64,000 bases of DNA from Quadrisphaera granulorum (GCF_003149145.1 NZ_QGDQ01000007.1:62001-126000); one strand, 5' to 3'. Positions 26,213 through 36,485 are shown, counted from the first letter of the stretch. The notes: generated by a model from the sequence alone, not told the origin. Made by a program: numbers and translations.

Positions 26213-27073
26213 ATGGACGTCGAGGAGCTGGTGGCCATCGACGTGCACACGCACGTCCTGGCCTCGGTGGACGGTCATCGCAGCGGCGCGGGAACCGACG
26301 CGCTTGCCGGCACCTTCGGCGCGATCCCGGAGCTCACCGTGCCCGAGCTCGCCGAGCACTACCAGCAGCGGTCGATGGCAGCCGTCATCTTCACGGTCGA
26401 TGCCTTCACGCGCACTGGTGAAGGGCCTCGTGTGTCGAACGAAGAGATCGCCGAGCAGGCCGCTCGCTTTCCGGACACCCTCATCCCCTTCGCCAGCGTG
26501 GATCCGGGCCGTGGGGCTGAAGCGGTGCGCACCGCGCGCCGCTTGATCTCCGACCACGGAGTGCGCGGGTTCAAGTTCCATCCGAGCGACCAGGCGTTCT
26601 ACCCCAACGACGCGAGCGCCTACCCCCTCTACGAGGTCATCGCCGACGCCGGTCTGCCCGCGTTGTTCCACAGCGGGCAGACCGGCCTCGGCGCTGGCCA
26701 GCGTGCAGGCGGGGGTATCCGCCTGAAGTACTCGAACCCGATGCACCTGGACGACGTCGCGGTGGACTTCCCCGACATGCCGATCGTCATCGCGCACCCC
26801 TCTGTGCCGTGGCAGGACGAGGCGCTCGCCGTCGCTGCGCACAAGCCGCAGGTGTACATCGACCTGTCTGGCTGGTCGCCCAAGTACTTCCCACCCCAGC
26901 TCGTCGCTCAGGCGGGATCTCTCCTGAAGCACAAGGTCCTCTTCGGGTCCGACTTCCCCGCGATCAGTCCAGACCGCTGGTTGCGCGACTTCGAGGACCT
27001 CCCGATCAAGGACGAGGTGCGCCCCCTGATCTTGAAGGAGAACGCGGCCCGCCTGTTCGGTCTCATCCGCTAG
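26213..27073 (+). CDS. Amidohydrolase, candidate aroylacetyl-CoA (beta-ketoacyl-CoA) hydrolase, CouO-like
   Basis: A 286-residue TIM-barrel amidohydrolase: metal ligands HTH in IDVHTHV, VRGFKFHPSDQAFYPND, FHSGQTG, VIAHPSVPW and the final aspartate in LFGSDFPAISPDRW. It resembles in its N-terminus the amidohydrolase cut at the left window edge. CouO of Rhodococcus, from this superfamily, hydrolyses 4-hydroxyphenyl-beta-ketoacyl-CoA. The CoA ester made by the upstream ligase has exactly that beta-keto structure, so this enzyme would release acetyl-CoA and a free aromatic acid. Good SD (AAGGGAGAG); 36 bp after the SDR. The function is inferred from family and order. Confidence 0.75.
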   Translation: MDVEELVAIDVHTHVLASVDGHRSGAGTDALAGTFGAIPELTVPELAEHYQQRSMAAVIFTVDAFTRTGEGPRVSNEEIAEQAARFPDTLIPFASVDPGRGAEAVRTARRLISDHGVRGFKFHPSDQAFYPNDASAYPLYEVIADAGLPALFHSGQTGLGAGQRAGGGIRLKYSNPMHLDDVAVDFPDMPIVIAHPSVPWQDEALAVAAHKPQVYIDLSGWSPKYFPPQLVAQAGSLLKHKVLFGSDFPAISPDRWLRDFEDLPIKDEVRPLILKENAARLFGLIR

Positions 27074-27216
27074 GTGTTGCCACGAGCGGATCGCGACTCA
27101 CGCACCGAGGAGCAGCTCGCGCGGGCGTGAGCTGCGCCGCTCGCCACGCCCGCGCAACGTCCATGGGCCGGTGTGGTCCGTCGCGGGTCGACCGATCAAC
27201 AGCTGTTGCTCGCCTG

Positions 27217-27455
27217 GCGCCCCCATCGGGTGTCCCTGGACTGCGGCTACCTCGCCGACGAACGCGCCTTCGTCAGCCTGTTCGTCGTCGAGGCCGAGCA
27301 CGCCGAGCCCGGCACCCGGATGGAGGTGCTGTGGGACGAGTCACCGGACTCCACCAAGCCCCAGGTGGAGCCACACCAGCAGCGCACCCTGCGCGCCGCC
27401 GTGGCCCCGGCCCCGTTCGTGCAGTTCGCTCGGGGAGCTGTCGCGCCCGCTGCCC
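27217..27455 (+). pseudogene. Broken 3' fragment of a ligM-type O-demethylase gene
   Basis: Its translation (for example VSLDCGYLADERAFVSL and DSTKPQVEPHQQRTLRA) matches the last 75-80 residues of the ligM1 product closely; the DNA match runs against 6157-6396. The rest of the gene is absent, the frame reads past the position of the original stop, and no start or ribosome site is seen. It lies between the apc operon and ligM2, so it looks like a scar of duplication or of the insertion of the apc block. Confidence 0.8.
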
Positions 27456-27545
27456 CCACCCCCGACCGGGAGGAGGGGCGCGAGGCAGCAGTGGATGGTC
27501 GTGCTGCGACGTCCTGGTCGGGTCGACGCGGCGTCGTCGTCCTGC

Positions 27546-29956
<2,411 letters not shown>

Positions 29957-29971
29957 GCTGCCCCCACTCGT

Positions 29972-29985
29972 CGTGATCATGAGCG
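29972..29985 (+). repeat. Copy of the CGTGATCATGGGCG repeat with one mismatch
   Basis: CGTGATCATGAGCG, 16 bp after the metF stop, upstream of the terminator hairpin. Confidence 0.5.
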
Positions 29986-30020
29986 TCCGCGCCGCCACAC
30001 CGCGGCGGTGGGGCGTCAGG

Positions 30021-30087
30021 TGCCCGCTGGGTGCGCTGGTGCCCGGGTCCGGGCCCTCAGCCCGGGCACGGGGCCACCCAGCGGGCA
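30021..30087. terminator. Long two-part hairpin after ligM-metF
   Basis: Outer arms TGCCCGCTGGGTG (30021-30033) and CACCCAGCGGGCA (30075-30087) pair over 13 bp; inner arms GTGCCCGGG (30039-30047) and CCCGGGCAC (30061-30069) over 9 bp, with a 5-by-5 internal loop and a 13-nt apical loop. No U-tract. Confidence 0.6.
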
Positions 30088-30456
30088 GCCCCCACCCGGC
30101 GGCAGGGGGGCCACCGGGCCAGCCGGCCCTGCGCCAGGTGTCGACCACGCTCCAGCCGGCCTGAGCGCGACACCACCCGTCACCCCCTCCGTCTCGATCG
30201 AGGACGTCGGCGACACCACGCCGTCGTTGCGGTCTGGAAGGACCGGCCCATCAGAGGTGAGGCAGATCTCGGCGATCGTTGAAGCGGTGAGCATGCAGGT
30301 CACGCACTGTTCTGGCGCCAACGTCCTTGATCGTCGCGGGGGTGGGTGACGGTCCGGCGGGTCACGCGGTCAGGTCGGGCGCCCTCGAGCGATCGACGCG
30401 CGAGGGGCGCCCCGCCGAGGAACACGGCCCCGCGCAACGCCGCCCCCCGTGCGCAG
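30088..30456. other. Gene-free stretch between metF terminator and marR1
   Basis: About 370 bp with no convincing coding sequence on either strand. Base composition in the middle (30170-30320) is less GC-rich than the surroundings, and no conserved motif, tRNA or ncRNA was recognised. Confidence 0.5.
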
Positions 30457-30470
30457 CGCCCATGATCACG
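30457..30470 (-). repeat. Copy of the CGTGATCATGGGCG repeat at the marR1 stop
   Basis: Minus strand 14-mer; it contains the TGA stop codon of the marR gene, as the copy at 3057 contains that of ligJ. Confidence 0.6.
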
Positions 30471-30957
30471 AGGGGTGGGGGCGGGGGCCGGCCGCCCGGA
30501 GCTTGGCGAGCATGCCCCGCAGCACCTCGTTGAGGTGCTCGACCTCCTCCGGCGAGAGCCCCTCCAGCACGACGTCCTGCCCCGCCGCCGAGATCGGCAG
30601 CATGAGGTCGTGCAGCCGGGCCCCCTCGTCCGTGAGGTAGTGGTGCCGCGAGCGGCCGGGTCCCGCGCTGCTCGTGATGAGGCCGCGCTCCGACAGCACC
30701 CGGTTGCTGCGCGAGACGAGCGCCTCGTGGGTGCCCAGGTACTCGCTGAGCTCCGCGCCCGTCATGCCGGGCCGCACCGCCAGCGACGCCACGACCCGCC
30801 AGTCGTTGGTGCCCAGGCCGAACTCGGCCTTGAGCAGGCTCGACTCCCGGTAGACCAGCGCGTTGGAGACCAGCGCGAGGAGCCTCGGGGTGAACGCGTC
30901 GCTGGGGAGGGTCCTGGGCAGCGGCGTCGTGACGGCGTCAGCGGGGGCGTCGGGCAC
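30466..30957 (-). CDS. MarR-family regulator linked to the aldehyde dehydrogenase
   Basis: A 163-residue winged-helix regulator (FGLGTNDWRVVASLAVRPGMTGAELSEYLGTHEALVSRSNRVLSERGLI, wing AGPGRSRHHYLTDEG). It is a clear paralogue of the MarR at 35594-36190; both share FTPRL-VSNALV and GLGTNDWRV. It lies 53 bp after the aldehyde dehydrogenase gene and is probably co-transcribed with it. Likely site: TTCACATGTCAA at 32565-32576, which recurs at the transketolase promoter. The GTG at 30957 is the best start, but no strong SD is seen. Confidence 0.78.
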   Translation of the reverse strand: MPDAPADAVTTPLPRTLPSDAFTPRLLALVSNALVYRESSLLKAEFGLGTNDWRVVASLAVRPGMTGAELSEYLGTHEALVSRSNRVLSERGLITSSAGPGRSRHHYLTDEGARLHDLMLPISAAGQDVVLEGLSPEEVEHLNEVLRGMLAKLRAAGPRPHPS

Positions 30958-31010
30958 GGGACCAGCATCGCGCCGCGGTCGGTGCGGTGCTGGTCCCGTG
31001 CGCGAGCCGC

Positions 31011-32507
31011 TCAGGAGGCGGCGGGAGCGGTCCGCGCCACGGACCGGGTGTCCTGGAAGGCGCGGACGCCGGCGATGCCCTGCTCGCGCCCCATGCCTGA
31101 CTGCTTCATGCCGCCGAAGGGCGCGCGCAGGTCGAGGCGGTTGGCGCCGTGGTCGTTGACCCACACGTAGCCGACCGCCAGCCGGTTGCCGATGCTCGTG
31201 GCGGCGTCGGGGTCCTCGGTCCACACGGAGCCGCCCAGGCCGCTCCACGTGTCGTTGGCGGCGCGGACGGCCTCGTCGTCGTCGTCGAAGGAGATGACGG
31301 GGACCACCGGGCCGAACTGCTCCTCCGTGACCACCCTCAGCGAGGGGTCGGGGTCGACGACGATCGCCGGCTGCAGGAAGTTGCCGTCCGCCAGGTCACC
31401 GCCGGGCAGCTCGCCGAAGCGAAGGACCGTGGCGCCGGACTCCTCGGCCTCCGCGATGAGCTCGGCGACGAAGTCGCGCTGCGCGCGCGAGTGGAGCGGG
31501 CCCATGGTGGTGCCCTCCTCCAGCGCGTGCCCGAGCTTGGTGCGCTCCAGGCGCGCCGAGAGCCCGGCCACCAGCTCGTCCCGGCGCGAGGAGTGCACGT
31601 AGAGGCGCTTGGCGTTCATGCAGATCTGGCCGGTGGTGTCGTAGACGGCGCCGAAGAGCCGGTCGAGGGCCTCGTCGCCGAGGTCGGCGTCGGCGCGGAT
31701 GATCGCCGGGTCGTTCCCGCCCAGCTCCAGCGTCACGCGGGTGAGGCTGCGGGCGGCCATCTCCATGATCCGCCGGCCGCCGCCGACGCTGCCGGTGAAG
31801 CAGACCTTGGCGACGTCGGTGTTCTCCACCAGGCCCGACATCTCCGCGTCGCGCCCGGTGATGACGTTGAGCACGCCCGGGGGCAGCTTCTCGGCGACGC
31901 GCTGCACGAGGCGGGCGGTCGCCAGCGGCGCCGACGGCGGCGGCTTGACGATGGCGGTGTTGCCCGTGAGCAGGGCGTGCGGCAGCGCCGCCGCGAGGAT
32001 GGCGAGCGGCCAGTTGAAGGGCACGATGACCGTCACCACGCCGAGCGGCTGGTAGGAGACCGTGGTCTCCACCGCGATGCCGGGGGCGGGCGGCAGCACC
32101 GTCGCGGCCTCGACCTCGTCCGTGTGCATCAGGGCCAGCTGCCAGCGGATCTCGAAGACGAGGGCGTCCACCCAGGCCTCGTGGACGACCTTGCCGTTCT
32201 CCTGGGCGAGCACGGCGGCGTCGCCGTCGCGCTCGGCGGCGAGGTCGGCGATGGCGGCCGTCATCTGCTCGGCGCGCTGCGCCGGGGTCAGCGCGGCCCA
32301 GGCGGGGAAGGCGCCCTTGGCGGCGGCGACGGCGTCGGCGACGTCCGCCGCGGTGGCGGCGGCGGCGCGGCCCACCACCCGCGAGGGGCGGGCCGGGTCG
32401 ACGACGTCGAGGTGGTCGGCGGTGGTGCGCGCCTGCCCGCCGATGTAGAGGCCGGTCTCCACCGGGGCGGTCTCGTGGGCGGTGGGGGCGTCGAGCGTGT
32501 CAGTCAT
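31011..32507 (-). CDS. NAD(P)-dependent aldehyde dehydrogenase (vanillin/aromatic aldehyde type candidate)
   Basis: A 498-residue aldehyde dehydrogenase. The NAD-site PFNWPLAI, the glutamate motif LELGGNDP, and the catalytic cysteine in TTGQICMNAKRLYVH are in place; the C-terminus has APFGGMKQSGMGREQGI. It lies 87 bp downstream of vanB but has its own upstream motif (32565-32576), so a separate promoter is likely. With vanillate demethylase next to it, oxidation of vanillin, syringaldehyde or formaldehyde-derived products is plausible; the family does not fix the substrate. ATG at 32507 is chosen over an earlier in-frame start because the extension is not family-like. Confidence 0.82.
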   Translation of the reverse strand: MTDTLDAPTAHETAPVETGLYIGGQARTTADHLDVVDPARPSRVVGRAAAATAADVADAVAAAKGAFPAWAALTPAQRAEQMTAAIADLAAERDGDAAVLAQENGKVVHEAWVDALVFEIRWQLALMHTDEVEAATVLPPAPGIAVETTVSYQPLGVVTVIVPFNWPLAILAAALPHALLTGNTAIVKPPPSAPLATARLVQRVAEKLPPGVLNVITGRDAEMSGLVENTDVAKVCFTGSVGGGRRIMEMAARSLTRVTLELGGNDPAIIRADADLGDEALDRLFGAVYDTTGQICMNAKRLYVHSSRRDELVAGLSARLERTKLGHALEEGTTMGPLHSRAQRDFVAELIAEAEESGATVLRFGELPGGDLADGNFLQPAIVVDPDPSLRVVTEEQFGPVVPVISFDDDDEAVRAANDTWSGLGGSVWTEDPDAATSIGNRLAVGYVWVNDHGANRLDLRAPFGGMKQSGMGREQGIAGVRAFQDTRSVARTAPAAS

Positions 32508-32564
32508 CTGGTGAGCACCTCTTCGTGCGGACGGGATCGACAGGACGAGCATGGACCCTTGAAC

Positions 32565-32576
32565 TTGACATGTGAA
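32565..32576 (-). promoter_or_regulatory. Probable MarR operator upstream of the aldehyde dehydrogenase
   Basis: Minus strand TTCACATGTCAA, 58 bp before the start codon. It is near-palindromic and differs at one base from TTTACATGTCAA at 36315-36326. Both lie beside operons linked to paralogous MarR proteins. Confidence 0.55.
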
Positions 32577-32594
32577 GACCGGGGCCCGGTCGGA

Positions 32595-33644
32595 CTACGG
32601 GAGGCGCAGCACCAGCTCCGCCGGCTCGCCTCCGCCCTCGGCACCCGGCGCGGCGGCCACGCGGGACACGCACACGCACAGCGACGTGCCCGCCTCCTGC
32701 TGGCGCCGGCTGAGGAAGACGTCGCGGTGGTCGACGACGCCGCGCACGGAGGCGACCTCGATGCGGCACAGCCCGCACTCGCCCTTGCGGCAGTCGTACA
32801 TGAGGTCCGCCCCGGCCCGCTGCAGGGCCTCCAGCAGCGTGGTGTCGGGCCCCACCGTGGTGCGCAGCCCGATCTCGGGGATGCACGCGGTGAACGGCTG
32901 CGGGGCGTACCAGCCCGAGCTGCCGAACGTCTCGAACCTCAGCGTGCTCGCCGGCAGGTCGGCCGCCTCCCAGCCCCGGCGCACCGCGTCCATGAGCCGG
33001 ATCGGCCCGCAGACGTAGGCCTCCACGCCGCCGGGCACCCGCTCGTGCTCCGCGGCCAGCTCCGCCACCAGGGCGGCGACGTCGAAGGGCCCGTGCTCGT
33101 CGTCGACGTGGAGGCGGTAGCGGTCGCCCAGCAGCTCGGCCAGCTCCGCGGCGTACGCCGCCCGGGTGCGCGTGCGCACCACGTGGTCGAGGACCACGTC
33201 GGCGCCGCGCGCGGCCAGGCGCCGGGCCATCGCCACCAGCGCGGTGACGCCGATGCCGCCGGCCACCAGGTGGTAGCGCCCGGCGCCCAGGCGCAGCGGG
33301 AAGCCCTGCAGCGGGGCGCTGCACTCGACGTCGTCCCCCACCGCCAGGGAGTGCACGTAGCGCCCGCCCCCGCGGGAGGTCGGCGTGAGGAGCACCGAGA
33401 TGGCCGAGCGCGTGCCGTCGGCGCTGGCCTCGACCACGGAGTAGGAGCGCACCTCGCGCCCGGCCGGGGTGTGCACGGCCAGCTGCAGGTGGGCCCCGGG
33501 CTCGGCGGGACGCCCGGGCGCGTGCTCCAGCACCACGCGCCGGACCCCGTCGGCCACGTCGCGGGCCTCGACCACGCGCGCCGGCCGCAGCGCGGCGCCC
33601 GCCGCGGACGCACCCACCGCCGCGCTGGTCGGCGAGGCGCTCAC
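32595..33644 (-). CDS. vanB: Vanillate O-demethylase, ferredoxin-reductase subunit VanB
   Basis: A 349-residue reductase: FMN/NAD-binding domains of the phthalate-dioxygenase-reductase type (RSYSVVEAS, VAGGIGVTALVAMARRL, YVCGPIRLMDAVRRGW) followed by a C-terminal plant-type 2Fe-2S ferredoxin with CRKGECGLC and a last cysteine in SLCVCVS. VanB passes electrons from NADH to VanA. The GTG at 33644 overlaps the vanA stop (GTGA). About 30 residues longer at the N-terminus than many VanB proteins, mainly an Ala-rich leader. Confidence 0.92.
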   Translation of the reverse strand: MSASPTSAAVGASAAGAALRPARVVEARDVADGVRRVVLEHAPGRPAEPGAHLQLAVHTPAGREVRSYSVVEASADGTRSAISVLLTPTSRGGGRYVHSLAVGDDVECSAPLQGFPLRLGAGRYHLVAGGIGVTALVAMARRLAARGADVVLDHVVRTRTRAAYAAELAELLGDRYRLHVDDEHGPFDVAALVAELAAEHERVPGGVEAYVCGPIRLMDAVRRGWEAADLPASTLRFETFGSSGWYAPQPFTACIPEIGLRTTVGPDTTLLEALQRAGADLMYDCRKGECGLCRIEVASVRGVVDHRDVFLSRRQQEAGTSLCVCVSRVAAAPGAEGGGEPAELVLRLP

Positions 33645-34744
33645 ACCCGGCCCTCGGAGCGCAGCATCTCGTCGAGGATGCGCCGCACCCACATGCCGCC
33701 GGCGTCGATGTTGAGCGAGTAGAACTCCTTGCCGGGGTTGGCGTCGATGGCGCGCTGCTGCGCGGCGAGCATCGCCTCGTCCTCCCCGAACACCCCGTGC
33801 ACGCCCTCGCGCAGCTGGGTGGTGATGAGCTGGCTGTCCAGGCGGTAGTTGCGCATGAACGCCCAGAAGTAGTGCGAGCTGCGCTCGGTCTCGGGCGTGA
33901 TGGTGTTCATGACGTAGCCGTTGACGCCCTGGCTGCGGTCGCCCTCCGGAGCGCCGGTGCCCGTGGGTGCCACGCCCACGTCGATGCAGATGGTGGACGG
34001 CGCGTAGTAGTGGATGATCTGCCAGCGGTCCACGCGCCCGTCGAAGTCGGGGAACCTGTCGCGGATGTTCTTCAGCCAGAACGGCGGCGGGGCCACGTCG
34101 CGCATCCACCGGGTCACGCTGACCGACCCGTCGGCCTCGCGGCGGGTGGTGAACTCCGACTCGCTCAGCTCGTCCTGGCCGATGCTGGAGTGGTGCACGA
34201 ACTCCTCGTGCGTGAGGTCCATGAGGTTGTCGAGCACCAGCTGGTAGTTGCACGGCGCCTCGATGGTCAGGCCGTCACCGGCCCACTCCGGGGAGTCCAT
34301 CTGGTGCATGTCGGGGATGGACGCCGGGTCGGCCAGCAGCGGGTCGCCGGGCCACACCCACACGTACCGGTACCGCTGCTCCACCGGGTAGGACGTCACC
34401 AGCGCACTGGGGTTGACGGTCTCCTGCGCCGGCATCTTGGTGCAGCGGCCCGCGGAGTTGTACTGCAGCCCGTGGTACGGGCACTGGATGCCGTCGCGGC
34501 CCACCAGGGTGCCCATCGACAGCGGCGCCAGCCGGTGCCAGCACGCGTCGGCCAGCGCCACCGGGCGTCCGTCGGCGGTGCGGTACAGCGCCATCGGCTG
34601 CCCCGCGACGGTGCGCGCCAGCGGCTTCTGGGAGGTCACCTCGTGGTCCCACGCGGCGGCGTACCAGGCGTTGAGGGGGAAGGGGAAGATCTTGGCGTTG
34701 ACCTGCCCGGGCGCCGCGAGCGGCTCTGCCTGCACGTCGGTCAT
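33641..34744 (-). CDS. vanA: Vanillate O-demethylase, Rieske oxygenase subunit VanA
   Basis: A 367-residue Rieske non-heme iron oxygenase. The Rieske cluster ligands are in CWHRLAPLSMG (near residue 69) and CPYHGLQYN (near 87); the mononuclear iron site follows in NLMDLTHEEFVHHSSIG. VanAB oxidises the methoxy group of vanillate to give protocatechuate and formaldehyde. It starts an operon with vanB. A TTCCG-N5-CGGAA palindrome lies about 80 bp upstream (34826-34840). Confidence 0.93.
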   Translation of the reverse strand: MTDVQAEPLAAPGQVNAKIFPFPLNAWYAAAWDHEVTSQKPLARTVAGQPMALYRTADGRPVALADACWHRLAPLSMGTLVGRDGIQCPYHGLQYNSAGRCTKMPAQETVNPSALVTSYPVEQRYRYVWVWPGDPLLADPASIPDMHQMDSPEWAGDGLTIEAPCNYQLVLDNLMDLTHEEFVHHSSIGQDELSESEFTTRREADGSVSVTRWMRDVAPPPFWLKNIRDRFPDFDGRVDRWQIIHYYAPSTICIDVGVAPTGTGAPEGDRSQGVNGYVMNTITPETERSSHYFWAFMRNYRLDSQLITTQLREGVHGVFGEDEAMLAAQQRAIDANPGKEFYSLNIDAGGMWVRRILDEMLRSEGRV

Positions 34745-34825
34745 GGGTGCTCCTCACCGTGCTGCGTCACGTCGTCGTGGCTTCCCGGGAGGATCGGCGA
34801 CGACGACGACGCCCCGCAGCAGCGC

Positions 34826-34840
34826 TTCCGGCAGGCGGAA
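34826..34840. promoter_or_regulatory. IclR-type palindrome upstream of vanAB
   Basis: TTCCGGCAGGCGGAA, i.e. TTCCG-N5-CGGAA, in the 106-bp gap between vanA and the convergently placed end of an iclR gene; wider symmetry AGCGC...GCGCT surrounds it. The same half sites occur at 48973, 54311 and 55258 beside pca and pob genes. Confidence 0.55.
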
Positions 34841-34850
34841 GGAGCGCTGG

Positions 34851-35597
34851 TCAGGGGCGTGCGGCGGCGCGGGCCCCCAGGGCCCGGGAGATGCCCAGCG
34901 CCGCGGCGCGCACCGCGGGCACGAGCGGCGCCGCGGTGGTGCGCGCCGTGCTGTAGACCACGGAGACCGCGGCCACCACCTCGCCGCGGCCGCGCCGCAC
35001 CGGGGCCGCCACCGACGCCGCTCCCTCGGTCACCTGCTGGTCGCTGAAGGCGACGCCGGCGCGGCGCACCTCGGCGAGCAGGGCGCGCAGGCGGCCGGCG
35101 TCGGTGTCGGTGTGCTCGGTCCAGCGCCGCAGGGGCCCCGCGAGCGCGGCCTCCTGGACCTCGGAGGGCGCGTGGGCGAGCAGCACCCGGCCGACGCCCG
35201 TGGAGGGCAGCGGGAAGCGCGCCCCGACGCGGGTCATGACGTCCACGGCGTCGGGTCCGGTGAGCCGTTCGACGAAGACGCTCTCGAGGTCCTCCCGGAC
35301 CGCCAGCTGCACGTTCTCGCGGGTGGCGGTGTAGAGGTCCTCCAGGAACGGCAGCGCCGCCTCGCGCAGCTCGGGCCCGCGGGGGGCGAGCGAGGCGAGC
35401 TCCCACAGGCGCAGCCCCACCGACAGGGTGCCGTCGGGTGCCCGTTCCAGCGCCCCCCACCGGACCAGGTCGTTGACGATGCGGTGCGCGGTGGTGAGCG
35501 GCAGCCCGCTGGCCACCGCCACGTCGGCGAGCCGCAGGCGCGGGTGGCGGGGGGTGAAGGCGGCCAGGACGTCGAGCGTGCGGGTGGTGAGGGTCAC
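34851..35597 (-). CDS. IclR-family regulator, probably of vanAB
   Basis: A 248-residue IclR protein: N-terminal helix-turn-helix (LRLADVAVASGLPLTTAHRIVNDLVRWGAL) and effector domain (TATRENVQLAVREDLESVFVERLTG, STGVGRVLLAHAP, DQQVTEGAASVAAPV). A paralogue of the two IclR proteins in the pca region. GTG at 35597 overlaps the stop of a marR gene, so both are translated from one message. Directly upstream of vanA in the same orientation. Confidence 0.82.
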   Translation of the reverse strand: MTLTTRTLDVLAAFTPRHPRLRLADVAVASGLPLTTAHRIVNDLVRWGALERAPDGTLSVGLRLWELASLAPRGPELREAALPFLEDLYTATRENVQLAVREDLESVFVERLTGPDAVDVMTRVGARFPLPSTGVGRVLLAHAPSEVQEAALAGPLRRWTEHTDTDAGRLRALLAEVRRAGVAFSDQQVTEGAASVAAPVRRGRGEVVAAVSVVYSTARTTAAPLVPAVRAAALGISRALGARAAARP

Positions 35598-36190
35598 GGC
35601 TCTCGGGGTGCGTCGGTGCTGCGCCGCCTCGGGTCGAGCCGCACCGGCGGCTGGTCGAGGTCGCCCACGGGCACGGCGCCGTCGCCCTCCACGCTCTGGC
35701 CGCGCAGCTGCCCGAGCATCTCGCGCAGCAGCTCGTTGAGGCGCGTCACCTGCTCCGGCTCGAGGCCCGTGGTGATGAGCTCGTGGCCGCGGTGGGAGAC
35801 CGGGACCATCTGGTCGTGCATCTCGGCGCCGGCCCGGGTGAGGTACATCGGCCGCGAGCCGCGCGGGCCCTGGAGCAGCGCCACGAGCGCGCGGTCGACC
35901 AGGACGGCGACGCTCTTGGACACCACGGCCTTGTTGACGCCGAGGAAGCGGGTCACCTCCGTGGCCGACAGCCCGGGACGCCAGCCCAGCGCCGAGATGA
36001 CCCGCCAGTCGTTGGTGCCCAGCCCGAAGCGGCGGCGCATCTCGTGCGACTCCTGCCAGACCAGCGCGTTGGAGACGAGGTAGACCAGCCGCGGCGTGAA
36101 CTCCTCGAGGTCGATCCGCGTGCTCAGGGGCTCGGTGACGATGTCCTCCGCGGCGCGCCCGCCGTTGGGCCACTCGTGGGGCATGACCAT
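35594..36190 (-). CDS. MarR-family regulator, first gene of marR-iclR operon
   Basis: A 198-residue winged-helix protein (FGLGTNDWRVISALGWRPGLSATEVTRFLGVNKAVVSKSVAVLVDRALV), paralogous to the MarR at 30466. It has a C-terminal tail of about 45 charged residues. Divergent from the transketolase operon across a 295-bp region that holds TTTACATGTCAA over a probable -35 and a TTCCA-N5-TGGAA palindrome. It likely represses the transketolase/ABC operon and perhaps the aldehyde dehydrogenase. Confidence 0.78.
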   Translation of the reverse strand: MVMPHEWPNGGRAAEDIVTEPLSTRIDLEEFTPRLVYLVSNALVWQESHEMRRRFGLGTNDWRVISALGWRPGLSATEVTRFLGVNKAVVSKSVAVLVDRALVALLQGPRGSRPMYLTRAGAEMHDQMVPVSHRGHELITTGLEPEQVTRLNELLREMLGQLRGQSVEGDGAVPVGDLDQPPVRLDPRRRSTDAPREP

Positions 36191-36231
36191 GTGCTGCCTC
36201 GTTCCAGGAGCCGACGTCGGGTGCGACGAGT

Positions 36232-36246
36232 TTCCACCAGGTGGAA
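36232..36246. promoter_or_regulatory. Palindrome upstream of marR-iclR
   Basis: TTCCACCAGGTGGAA, perfect arms TTCCAC/GTGGAA around CAG, 42 bp before the marR ATG. It is similar in layout to the TTCCG-N5-CGGAA sites and may serve autoregulation by the operon's IclR protein. Confidence 0.45.
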
Positions 36247-36314
36247 GGGCGCGTGCGCCCGGACGCCCTCACAGCGCCATCATCGGCGCGCCAGCAAGTT
36301 GTTCCATGAAGGTG

Positions 36315-36326
36315 TTTACATGTCAA
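36315..36326 (+). promoter_or_regulatory. Probable MarR operator over the transketolase promoter
   Basis: TTTACATGTCAA; its first six bases can act as a -35, followed 18 bp later by TACGTT as -10 (36339-36344). Overlap of operator and -35 suggests repression. Matches the motif at 32565-32576. Confidence 0.5.
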
Positions 36327-36485
36327 CAGGCTGGCTGTTACGTTCCGCGGCACGAGCCACCGACACGGACGTCGGAGGTCTCGCCGAGGAGCGACCGGGT
36401 CGCTGGCGGCGTCGACGACGCGCCGCAGCGGCGCGCCCACCGCCCCGCCGCACCACCCCCGTGTGCATCGACGAGGAGACACGCG

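Noticed and set aside
31149-33722. 857-codon plus-strand frame opposite vdh and vanB
   Set aside because: Composition typical of a shadow frame; both minus-strand genes have clear family motifs.
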